Below, piece after piece: positions 1-6,430 of a DNA stretch of 7,186 bases. Position 1 is the stretch's first letter. Every line of letters starts with the position of its first letter. The notes below the pieces were generated by a model. That model made no database searches. It had not been told where the DNA came from and saw nothing but the letters and a program-made list of their open reading frames with translations. The DNA is from Clostridia bacterium (GTDB taxonomy: Bacteria; Bacillota_A; Clostridia; Oscillospirales; CAG-272), in NCBI GenBank assembly GCA_017547395.1, contig JAFYPS010000180.1:1-7186 (forward strand). The letters are read 5' to 3'. The translations under genes and the position numbers were made by a program.

Positions 1-1
1 A

Positions 2-889
2 ACCTCTGCAGAGGGCGAGTCTAATGGCACAGGCGAAGTTATCGCAACCGTAGCGGCTGTTCTCGTTGATGCGAACGGCAAAATCGTTAAAGCAGAACTC
101 GACACTGCAGACAATACTGCTGAGTACACCTCTGAGGGTGTAGCAGTTGCAGGCGAATTCAAAACCAAGTATGAGCTTGGCGACAATTACAATATGGCTG
201 CTTACGGCTCAGACCTTAACGGTGACGGCAAGGTACTTGAGTGGTATGCACAGGCTGATGCTTTTGAAACTGTTTGCGTAGGCAAGACTGTTGACGAAGT
301 AAAGGCACTCGTTGGTGACGACGGTTACCATGCAGGCGCTGAACTTGCAACTGCAGGCTGCACCATCGGTGTAACCGACTTTATCGCTGCAGTTGAAAAG
401 GCTGTTGCAAATGCAAAGGATAGCACCGCTACTGCTGAGCACGACATCGCTGTTGCTGTTGTTACTGCTCAGTCTACCGAGGATGCTACCGCTGATGCTG
501 AAGGCGCAAACGAGCTTGACGTTAACTTTGCAGCAGTTGCAAAGAAGGACGGCAAGGTTGCTGTTATCGTTACCGACGTTCTTCAGGCAAAGTTTGCATT
601 TGATGCAAACGGCTTTGCTACCACCGACACTACCGCGGCTCTTCAGACCAAGCGTGAGCTCGGTGACAACTACAATATGGCTGCATACGGCGCAGACCTT
701 AACGGCGACGGTAAGGTACTTGAGTGGTATGCACAGGCAGACGCTTTCGAGGCTGCTTGCGCAGGTCTTGATGCAAACGGCATCGCTGCTCTCGTTGTAA
801 ACGGCTACGGTGTTGATTCCGTACAGACCGCAGGCTGCACTATCGGTATCACCGATCTTGCTGCAGTTGCTGTAAAGGCTGCTAAGTAA
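2..889 (+). CDS. Two-repeat FMN-binding-like extracytoplasmic protein (5' truncated)
   Basis: The reading frame is open from the first bases of the window to TAA at 887-889. It gives 295 residues (numbered here from base 2), with the N-terminus and any signal peptide outside the window. It holds two homologous domains, about residues 11-140 and 149-295. Each runs through a beta-rich start, a KYELGDNYNM- or KRELGDNYNM-type segment, a DLNGDGKVLEW loop, YAQADAFE, and a TAGCTIG[VI]TD element before a C-terminal Ala-rich helix. From memory, clostridial proteins of this type carry an ELGxxYGM...EW.EQA...VGKT...TSSVTIxV pattern and are related to FMN-binding domains. In classical ApbE substrates, flavin is linked to the Thr of a [ST]GAT motif; Thr121 and Thr280 occupy that place here, but the residue before them is Cys. 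The visible part has no proline and a single arginine. Its restricted codon set suggests high expression. Next comes a terminator, then an ApbE gene. A redox or cell-surface role is inference; the family likeness is fairly secure. Confidence 0.75.
   Translation, partial: TSAEGESNGTGEVIATVAAVLVDANGKIVKAELDTADNTAEYTSEGVAVAGEFKTKYELGDNYNMAAYGSDLNGDGKVLEWYAQADAFETVCVGKTVDEVKALVGDDGYHAGAELATAGCTIGVTDFIAAVEKAVANAKDSTATAEHDIAVAVVTAQSTEDATADAEGANELDVNFAAVAKKDGKVAVIVTDVLQAKFAFDANGFATTDTTAALQTKRELGDNYNMAAYGADLNGDGKVLEWYAQADAFEAACAGLDANGIAALVVNGYGVDSVQTAGCTIGITDLAAVAVKAAK
173..268 (+). repeat. Intragenic repeat, copy 1 (32 codons)
   Basis: This segment and 656-751 are the best-conserved parts of the two protein repeats, 483 nt apart. 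They differ at 10 of 96 bases, and only one difference changes the residue (Ser77 to Ala). It encodes the stretch from ELGDNYNM through DLNGDGK to YAQADAFE. Confidence 0.9.
656..751 (+). repeat. Intragenic repeat, copy 2 (32 codons)
   Basis: This is the second copy of the 32-codon segment at 173-268. Nine of the ten base differences are synonymous third-position changes. This points to selection on the protein sequence rather than a very recent DNA duplication. Confidence 0.9.
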
Positions 890-906
890 TAGTAATTAAA
901 AAAACG

Positions 907-937
907 AAAGGGATGCGACCAAAAGCATCCCTTTTAT
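907..937 (+). terminator. Intrinsic terminator after the repeat-protein gene
   Basis: A perfect 10-bp stem pairs 907-916 (AAAGGGATGC) with 925-934 (GCATCCCTTT) around an 8-nt loop. It runs into a T-rich tail, TTTTATT, at 932-938. It ends only 8 nt before the apbE start codon, so transcription reaching apbE from upstream must read through it. Confidence 0.9.
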
Positions 938-944
938 TCTAAGT

Positions 945-1982
945 ATGAAAAAAACAGTTTTTTTATTTCTTATAGTTTCGTTGCTTTTACTCACTTCGTG
1001 CGAAAAGGAACCTGGGCGATTTTCGGCATATTCCTTTGACTTTTTTGACACAGCAACGACCGTTGTCGGATATGCGGACAGCAAGGAAGAGTTTGATAAG
1101 GTTGTAGAGGAGATATTTGCTTCTTTTGAGGAATATCACAAGCTTTTTACAATCTATAACAGATATGACGGGTTAACCAATCTTTGCAGTATTAATATGA
1201 CTGACAAAGAGGTAAACGTTGACGAAAAAATCATAGATTTGCTTACCTTTTCAAAGGATATGTATTCCCTTACAAACGGCAGAACAAACGTCGCTATGGG
1301 AAGCGTGCTTTCTATATGGCACTCTCACAGAGAAACGGGTATACGCCATCCCGAAAAGGCGACTTTGCCGAGTATGGACAAGCTTTTGTCGGCGGCAGAG
1401 CATACGAGTATTGACAGTATTGTTCTTGATAAGGAGAACGGTACGGTTTGCCGTCTTGACAGCAAAATGACTCTTGACGTCGGAGCCGTTGCAAAAGGTT
1501 TTGCCGTTGCAAGAGTAGCCGAGGAGCTTGAAAGCAAGGGGATAAGCGGATATCTGCTGAACGTTGGCGGAAACGTCTGCACAATAGGCACGCGTCCCGA
1601 CGGTACAAAGTGGGCGGTGGGCATTGAGAATCCCACGGGTGATGAAGACGAGCCATATATTGCATATTTAAAGCTTGCGGATAAGTCTGTGGTGACAAGC
1701 GGTTCATATCAGCGTTACTATTTTGTGAACGGTGAAAAGTACCACCACATTATTGATCCTGATACGCTTATGCCGGGTGAAAACTATATTTCCGTTTCGG
1801 TAATCTGCGACGATTCGGGCGTGGGAGATGCGCTTTCAACCGCTCTTTTCTGTATGAGCTTTGATGACGGCGCGGCACTCGTTGAGTGTCTTGAAGGTGT
1901 TGAAGCGATGTGGATGCTGCCAAGCGGCGAAATAAAGTATTCAACGGGATTTTTGAACTTTACAGAAGATAAAGCCTTGTAA
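945..1982 (+). CDS. apbE: ApbE-family FAD:protein FMN transferase, lipoprotein
   Basis: ApbE enzymes use FAD and Mg2+ to link FMN through a phosphoester bond to Thr or Ser of exported flavoproteins. This 345-residue protein has the usual family length. It begins with a short Lys-rich N-terminus, a hydrophobic stretch and the lipobox LLTSC, so Cys19 is the predicted lipid anchor on the outer face of the membrane. Family motifs appear in order: FDT near residue 35, LDVGAVAKG (Asp178, Lys184), LLNVGGN (Asn206, Gly208, Gly209), the YHHIIDP element (His267, His268, Asp271) and DALSTALF (Asp295, Thr299), the metal-binding segment in this family. The start is set by the signal peptide. No Shine-Dalgarno sequence is visible in 925-944, and there is no room for a normal promoter between the upstream terminator and the ATG. 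Expression therefore probably depends on readthrough. The most likely substrate is the repeat protein encoded just upstream, judged from position only. Confidence 0.95.
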   Translation: MKKTVFLFLIVSLLLLTSCEKEPGRFSAYSFDFFDTATTVVGYADSKEEFDKVVEEIFASFEEYHKLFTIYNRYDGLTNLCSINMTDKEVNVDEKIIDLLTFSKDMYSLTNGRTNVAMGSVLSIWHSHRETGIRHPEKATLPSMDKLLSAAEHTSIDSIVLDKENGTVCRLDSKMTLDVGAVAKGFAVARVAEELESKGISGYLLNVGGNVCTIGTRPDGTKWAVGIENPTGDEDEPYIAYLKLADKSVVTSGSYQRYYFVNGEKYHHIIDPDTLMPGENYISVSVICDDSGVGDALSTALFCMSFDDGAALVECLEGVEAMWMLPSGEIKYSTGFLNFTEDKAL

Positions 1983-2008
1983 ACGTGATTTGCAAGGCTT
2001 TTTGTTTT
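1971..2008 (+). terminator. Intrinsic terminator overlapping the apbE stop codon
   Basis: A perfect 9-bp stem pairs 1971-1979 (AAAGCCTTG) with 1993-2001 (CAAGGCTTT). The 13-nt loop contains the apbE stop codon, and the tail is TTTTTGTTTT (1999-2008). It separates apbE from the next transcription unit. Confidence 0.85.
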
Positions 2009-2015
2009 GAAACTG

Positions 2016-2044
2016 TTGAAAAAAGTTAGCTGATAGTCTATAAT
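2016..2044 (+). promoter_or_regulatory. Sigma-A-type promoter for the 2078-5549 operon
   Basis: The -35 box TTGAAA is at 2016-2021, followed by a 17-bp spacer and a consensus -10 box TATAAT at 2039-2044. It lies directly after the apbE terminator. Transcription would start near 2051, leaving a leader of about 26 nt. The ribosome binding site AGAGGGA is at 2066-2072, 5 nt before the ATG at 2078. Confidence 0.85.
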
Positions 2045-2077
2045 TAAACAAAGGAATTCTAAAAAAGAGGGAATACA

Positions 2078-4063
2078 ATGATACAGATAGCAGACTCGGA
2101 TAAAGGGCATATTATCACCGCAAGCGGCAGAGACTGCGCGTTGGTTGTTTCTCAAAATGGCGCAAAAGATACCTTTACCGAAATAGAGGATGGCGTTTTT
2201 TATTGGCACAGGCATACAGAAGTTCCCTGCAACAGTATGCGTATGGAGCTTGTCTTTTTTGGCGATCCCGATTTCACTATGGTACCGTCCGTGAGCTACA
2301 ACGGCAACGGCTGGGGCGACACGCCCGAATACGTTGGCGACTTTGCCGAGGATGGCACTCCTTGGTCGTGGGCGGCACACCGTGTTACTATTCCCGCTTG
2401 TACGTATTCTGAAAATGCGAACGTCAGTATTGCGCTTATGTCGGAGGCGAATGCAAACTGTGCATGCTCGCTTTACAAGGTCGAGGGCGGAAAAAAGCAC
2501 GTGCTTATTTTCCCCGAAGAGGAAAGTCCAAAGACTCTTCAGCGTCATTTCTGGGAGGGTCCGTACAAGGGCAGTATGGAGCCTGCCTGCGACTTTTTCG
2601 GAATAATCTTTGTAAAAGAATCCGACGGCACAAAGTTCCGCTATGCCTCACTGCTTGATTTTGCCTGGCGCTACTTTGGCCATCCGCTTAAAGCACCGAT
2701 GAAGGCAAGCGATCTTTATAAATATTCAATCGCATTTTGCTATTATCTCTACGAGGTTGAAAAGAACGGGTTTGCGGGCTTTGTACGAGGTGCGGACTGG
2801 CACGCGGGCGAAACCTCATATAAAAAGACGGAGCACGTATACGAGATAGGTTGGGGAGGCCATAGCGCGTCGCTTTCCTGTGCTTTCATATATGATTATC
2901 TCAAAACGGAAAATAAAGAGCGACTTGATATGGCTCTTGCAGCGCTTGACACGTGGGTGAACCGCTGTGTGCTTCCCGCAGGACATATAAAGGTGCGTTT
3001 TGACTTTAATCCTAAAAGTTATGACCCTGACCCGTCTGTAATGCCTGACAGATGGTGTTACGGTGAAAACAGATTTGAAAATCTCTATAACATATATCTG
3101 CACGGAACTGCTCACAACTTCGAAATTGATGAAAACGGTGACAGGCTTTTCCGTATTGATGCATGCAACAACGGTACTGCTGCAAACTGCTTTTTTGAGG
3201 CGTATGATATGCTGAAGCAAGCGGGAATAGATAAACCCGAGTATAAGCGCGTTGCATACGGAATATGCGACTTTGCGGTCAAGACTCAGGATAAAGGCGG
3301 CTGCTATGCAAAGACCTGGAACGATGATGGCGAAGTAATAACGCGTAATGGAACTATTGGCAGTTTTCTTATTGTTCCCGTGCTTAACGCTTACAGGAGA
3401 AAAGGAGAGAAGCATTATCTTGAAAGTGCTTCGCGCGCATTTGATTTTTATTACGGCGAGCTTGAGAGACAGGGATTTACAACAGCGGGTGCGCTTGACA
3501 CCTACAGTATTGATAAAGAATCGTCGTCACCGCTGCTCAGAAGTGCGCTTGAGCTTTACTCTGTAACGGGCGACGAAAAATATGTAAAGTGCGCAGAAAA
3601 AATCGCGTGGTATCTTTGCACCTGGACTATGCACTATACTGTCAATTATCCCGACGACTGCGTTATAAATAAAATGGGCTACGATACCTTCGGTTCAACC
3701 TCGGTTTCAACGCCGCATCAGGCACTTGACCAGTATGCACTTCGAGATGTGCTTTCATTCCTCCGACTTTACGAAATCACGGGATACGAACAGTGGAGAG
3801 AACGTGCAGTGGCATTCTGGTGCAATGCAACGCAGTGTGTTTCTGACGGAACTCTTGTTATAAACGGCCGTCTGCGCCCCGCGGGCGGTCAGGACGAAGC
3901 CGTCTTTCATACACGCTGGCGCAGACAGGTCGGTGCGCCGTTTATGCCTTCACAGTGGCTACCCGCATGGCCATGCGCTTACAGAATGGAGAATCTGCGC
4001 CATCATAGCGACTGGAGCTTCTTCGATATCGGCCTTGAAGATATTAAAGGAAAAATAAAGTGA
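2078..4063 (+). CDS. Large cytoplasmic protein, probable six-hairpin glycosidase-like fold
   Basis: The product is 661 residues with no signal peptide or membrane segment, so it is probably cytoplasmic. I do not recognise a named family. Residues 1 to about 190 look beta-rich, with many aromatic residues, like the sandwich domains that precede catalytic barrels. From about 210 to 640 there are regularly spaced amphipathic helices with phrases such as LALAALDTWVNR, ELYSVTGDEKYVKCAEKIAWYL and LRLYEITGYEQWRERA. These are typical of (alpha/alpha)6-barrel enzymes acting on carbohydrates. Conserved-looking polar or aromatic clusters that could line an active site include GADWHAGE (Asp240), YGENRFENLYN, SIDKESSS (Asp479, Glu481) and YPDDC (Asp526, Asp527). 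The catalytic residues are not established. The start is supported by its own ribosome binding site. The stop lies 19 nt before the HerA-like gene, with which it is probably co-transcribed. A glycoside hydrolase or lyase acting on imported sugars is the best guess; a non-enzymatic role cannot be excluded. Confidence 0.6.
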   Translation: MIQIADSDKGHIITASGRDCALVVSQNGAKDTFTEIEDGVFYWHRHTEVPCNSMRMELVFFGDPDFTMVPSVSYNGNGWGDTPEYVGDFAEDGTPWSWAAHRVTIPACTYSENANVSIALMSEANANCACSLYKVEGGKKHVLIFPEEESPKTLQRHFWEGPYKGSMEPACDFFGIIFVKESDGTKFRYASLLDFAWRYFGHPLKAPMKASDLYKYSIAFCYYLYEVEKNGFAGFVRGADWHAGETSYKKTEHVYEIGWGGHSASLSCAFIYDYLKTENKERLDMALAALDTWVNRCVLPAGHIKVRFDFNPKSYDPDPSVMPDRWCYGENRFENLYNIYLHGTAHNFEIDENGDRLFRIDACNNGTAANCFFEAYDMLKQAGIDKPEYKRVAYGICDFAVKTQDKGGCYAKTWNDDGEVITRNGTIGSFLIVPVLNAYRRKGEKHYLESASRAFDFYYGELERQGFTTAGALDTYSIDKESSSPLLRSALELYSVTGDEKYVKCAEKIAWYLCTWTMHYTVNYPDDCVINKMGYDTFGSTSVSTPHQALDQYALRDVLSFLRLYEITGYEQWRERAVAFWCNATQCVSDGTLVINGRLRPAGGQDEAVFHTRWRRQVGAPFMPSQWLPAWPCAYRMENLRHHSDWSFFDIGLEDIKGKIK

Positions 4064-4082
4064 CGTTTAAAGGAGAAATAAG

Positions 4083-5549
4083 ATGTACCAGGAGGATATA
4101 CATAAGATATGGCTTGCAACGGGAAGCAAAAAGGTTTATCTTGAGCCGTCAATGGCTAACAGACACGGCCTTATTGCAGGCGCAACGGGTACGGGTAAAA
4201 CCGTAACGCTCAAGGTGCTTGCCGAATCTTTCAGTGATATGGGCGTTCCGGTTTTTGTTGCCGATATCAAGGGCGACCTTTCCGGAATGTGCGAGGCGGG
4301 AAAGGAAAACAAGCATATCCGTCGCAGCATTGATACTATGGGACTTGGCGATTTTCAGTATTGCACGTATCCCGTACAGTTCTGGGACGTTTACGGCAAA
4401 AAAGGCCTGCCGGTCCGCACTACTATTTCCGAAATGGGTCCCGAGCTTCTTGCAAGACTTCTCGGTCTTAACGATACACAGAGCGGTGTTCTCAGGATAG
4501 TTTTCCGCGTTGCCGACGACAGAGGGCTTTTGCTTATAGACCTCAAGGATCTTCGCGCAATGCTTCAGTACGTCGGAGATCATGCAGCTGAGTTCAAATT
4601 GCAATACGGCAACGTTTCCGCACAGTCTGTCGGCGCAATTCAGCGTGCGCTTCTTGCGCTTGAGGATGAGGGAGGCGAACAGTTCTTCGGCGAGCCGTCG
4701 CTTTCACTTTCCGACTGGTTTGAGTGGGATGAGAGCGGCAGAGGATATATGAACGTTCTTGAATGCGCAGAGCTTTTCCAGAGACCTCTCCTTTACGGCA
4801 CCTTCCTTCTCTGGATGCTTTCGGAAATATACGAGATGCTTCCCGAAGCGGGCGATCTTGATAAGCCTAAGTTTGCATTCTTCTTTGACGAGGCGCATCT
4901 TCTTTTCGACGATGCCCCCAAGGCTCTTGTTGACAAGGTAGAGCAGGTTGCGAGACTCATCCGTTCAAAGGGTGTCAGCGTATGGTTCATCACACAGAAT
5001 CCCACGGATATTCCCGACAGCGTTCTCGGACAGATCGGTAACAGAGTTCAGCACGCGCTAAGAGCGTATACTCCTAAAGATCAGAAAGCACTTAATGCTG
5101 CGGCAAACTCTTTCAGAACGAATCCCGAATTTGATACCGCCGAGGCGATACAGGCACTCGGAACGGGTGAAGCACTTGTTTCCGTGCTTGACGAAAAGGG
5201 AATTCCGACCATAGTTGAAAAGGCGAATATTCTTCCTCCTAAAAGCAGTATGGCGGCAGTTGCAGACGTATTGCTTCAAAGTGTGGTGCTTTCGAGTTCT
5301 TATTACAATAAGTATTCGAAAGAAGAAGAACGCGAGTCTGCATTTGAGGTAATAACCGAGGAGAATGCGGACAAGGCGGCTGAAGAAGCCAAGGCTAAAG
5401 AAGAAAAAGAAAAAGCCAAGGCAAAGAAAACTTCGGGTAGAAAAAAGACTACGCTTCTTGAAAGAACGGTAAACAGCACCGCAAGCACTATAGGCAGAGA
5501 AATCGGAAGAAAGATAGTCCGCGGAATTTTTGACAGTTTCTTTAAGTAA
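4083..5549 (+). CDS. HerA-like P-loop ATPase, YjgR (DUF853) family
   Basis: This 488-residue protein closely follows E. coli YjgR (about 500 residues) as I remember it: [17 protein letters not shown] near the start, then [88 protein letters not shown] and [10 protein letters not shown]. Walker A is residues 33-40 (Lys39, Thr40). Walker B ends in Asp269-Glu270, and a sensor-type Gln305-Asn306 follows. These proteins are hexamer-forming ATPases of the FtsK/HerA superfamily. The cellular role of YjgR is not known, though relatives translocate DNA. After residue 420 comes a charged Ala/Glu/Lys stretch, probably a helix or flexible linker, then a short conserved-looking C-terminus ([17 protein letters not shown]). 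The ribosome binding site AAAGGAGA is at 4069-4076. The gene follows the 661-residue protein gene in an operon. No NurA nuclease partner is visible nearby, unlike archaeal HerA. Confidence 0.93.
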   Translation: MYQEDIHKIWLATGSKKVYLEPSMANRHGLIAGATGTGKTVTLKVLAESFSDMGVPVFVADIKGDLSGMCEAGKENKHIRRSIDTMGLGDFQYCTYPVQFWDVYGKKGLPVRTTISEMGPELLARLLGLNDTQSGVLRIVFRVADDRGLLLIDLKDLRAMLQYVGDHAAEFKLQYGNVSAQSVGAIQRALLALEDEGGEQFFGEPSLSLSDWFEWDESGRGYMNVLECAELFQRPLLYGTFLLWMLSEIYEMLPEAGDLDKPKFAFFFDEAHLLFDDAPKALVDKVEQVARLIRSKGVSVWFITQNPTDIPDSVLGQIGNRVQHALRAYTPKDQKALNAAANSFRTNPEFDTAEAIQALGTGEALVSVLDEKGIPTIVEKANILPPKSSMAAVADVLLQSVVLSSSYYNKYSKEEERESAFEVITEENADKAAEEAKAKEEKEKAKAKKTSGRKKTTLLERTVNSTASTIGREIGRKIVRGIFDSFFK

Positions 5550-5552
5550 TAT

Positions 5553-6308
5553 TCAGCGCGAAACAGATTTTCTGATTTTATTCTTTGCGCGGTCAGAGGC
5601 GCGGCTGATTTCCTTTGCAAAATCTTTTTCGCTCATATCGCAGGATTTGATTTCCTTGCACATAAAAACCGCGTTTTCAAAGAACGTTTTGTCAAGGCAA
5701 AGCATATCGGCACAGGTTGTGAGGATATACGTTACGGTTTCTTCTCTCTTGTCACTCATCAAAAGGCGGCAGAGCGTACCTGTTTTGATGCCTAAAAGTT
5801 TAGTTGCAAGAAAAGAGATAGCCTCAAATTTGTTTTTGTTTTCACAGAGCGCTTTTATAACTTCAAGCGCGTCTTTGCGGGATATGTAGGAGTCTTCAAC
5901 GTTGCAGTCGCTTTGCATAATGCTCCAACCGTACTCATCGGTTTCGCCAAGGTTGTTATAAACCGACGTTTCTCTTTCGAAAATGTCGTGTACCTTGCTT
6001 TTTGCAAGCGCTACGGTAAGAGGTATAACAGATTCACTGCCGCCGGCGATGATATAGTCGAGTCTGTCCCAGAATATGTGGGATGCGCATTCGATTGCCG
6101 CCGTATTTGCATCGTAGCCGATAGAGCGAAGTTTCATTGCGCAGTTTTTGTATTTCATAACCACGTTTTCGAGGTAGCAAAGTCCCGCCGCGTAGAGTGT
6201 GTTATAGGCAGCGACGTTCGCTTTTGAATTTTCCTTTGTTATGCCGCATTCTACCGCTTTTGAAAATGCTTTTGTAAACTCGTTTTCATAAAACTCGGTT
6301 TTGGTCAT
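5553..6308 (-). CDS. Diverged sigma-70-like protein, function unknown
   Basis: The product is 251 residues, starting at the ATG whose complement is 6306-6308. A GGGGG ribosome binding site (complement of 6317-6321) lies 8 nt upstream, which favours this start over an in-frame TTG at 6329. I recognise no close family, but the layout resembles sigma-70 regions 2 and 4. Residues 65-86 (GYDANTAA...FWDRLDYII) sit where region 2.2 has DAEDLVQEVF...W. Residues 94-113 (VIPLTVALAKSKVHDIFERE) match the pattern of regions 2.3-2.4, whose usual form is IARNxxxDxxR. A variable acidic linker is followed at 146-184 by helices ending in LLGIKTGTLCRLLM, where region 4 has a helix-turn-helix of the form LGISxGTVxSRL. 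The polymerase-binding acidic residues of region 2.2 are largely missing. It ends 3 nt from the HerA-like gene in convergent orientation and is divergent from a winged-helix gene. A divergent sigma factor or an inactive relative is inference; coding status is secure. Confidence 0.7.
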   Translation of the reverse strand: MTKTEFYENEFTKAFSKAVECGITKENSKANVAAYNTLYAAGLCYLENVVMKYKNCAMKLRSIGYDANTAAIECASHIFWDRLDYIIAGGSESVIPLTVALAKSKVHDIFERETSVYNNLGETDEYGWSIMQSDCNVEDSYISRKDALEVIKALCENKNKFEAISFLATKLLGIKTGTLCRLLMSDKREETVTYILTTCADMLCLDKTFFENAVFMCKEIKSCDMSEKDFAKEISRASDRAKNKIRKSVSR

Positions 6309-6321
6309 ATCATTTACCCCC

Positions 6322-6349
6322 GAAATCAAGAGATTTATTTCTTGATTTC
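6322..6349. promoter_or_regulatory. Perfect 9-bp inverted repeat in the divergent control region
   Basis: GAAATCAAG (6322-6330) and CTTGATTTC (6341-6349) are exact inverted copies around a 10-nt spacer. On the minus strand the second arm touches the GGGGG ribosome binding site of the 5553-6308 gene. It could be an operator for a dimeric regulator or an RNA hairpin beside the ribosome binding site. It has no T-tail, so a terminator is unlikely. Confidence 0.65.
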
Positions 6350-6364
6350 AGTGTAAATTTTCAT

Positions 6365-6405
6365 TCTATAACAAATCTTACAACAAAACCTTAAATTTTC
6401 CTTAA
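6365..6405 (-). promoter_or_regulatory. Direct-repeat operator and weak promoter upstream of the minus-strand gene
   Basis: Read on the minus strand, TTAAGG (6405-6400), 5 nt, TTAAGG (6394-6389), 18 nt and TATAGA (6370-6365) follow in order. Two 6-nt repeats with an 11-bp period placed over a weak -35 region is the typical layout for activators of the OmpR/PhoB family (compare TTAACA-N5-TTAACA for Bacillus PhoP). The neighbouring gene encodes such a DNA-binding domain. Repeat positions are certain; function is inference. Confidence 0.45.
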
Positions 6406-6430
6406 CTTTACTGAAAGGGGGGAGTATTCA

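Noticed and set aside
393..800. Plus-strand frame giving a leucine-rich 135-residue product inside the repeat protein
   Set aside because: The Leu runs come from reading GCT-rich alanine and valine codons out of frame. It has no ribosome binding site, and its repeats mirror those of the real gene.
935..940. TATTCT just before apbE as a -10 box
   Set aside because: It lies in the terminator tail, with no -35 match 16-18 bp upstream, and transcription would start inside the apbE coding sequence.
1784..2548. Long minus-strand open frame (254 codons) across the apbE end and the start of the next gene
   Set aside because: It lies antisense to two well-supported genes and covers a terminator and a consensus promoter. 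Its product is Arg/His/Cys-rich with no domain, so it is a shadow frame.
5370..5460. Lys/Glu/Ala-rich stretch in the HerA-like protein as a nuclear-type or repeat element
   Set aside because: YjgR-family C-termini are variable and charged before a short conserved end, so it is best read as an ordinary linker.
5564..5574. Small inverted repeat CAGATTTTCTG near the convergent gene ends, considered as a terminator
   Set aside because: It has a 4-bp stem with a 3-nt loop, lies inside the coding sequence of the minus-strand gene, and is too weak to terminate.
6309..6329. Longer version of the minus-strand sigma-like protein starting at TTG (complement of 6327-6329)
   Set aside because: That start lies in the arm of the inverted repeat and leaves the GGGGG ribosome binding site inside the gene. 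The ATG at 6308 is 8 nt from that site.
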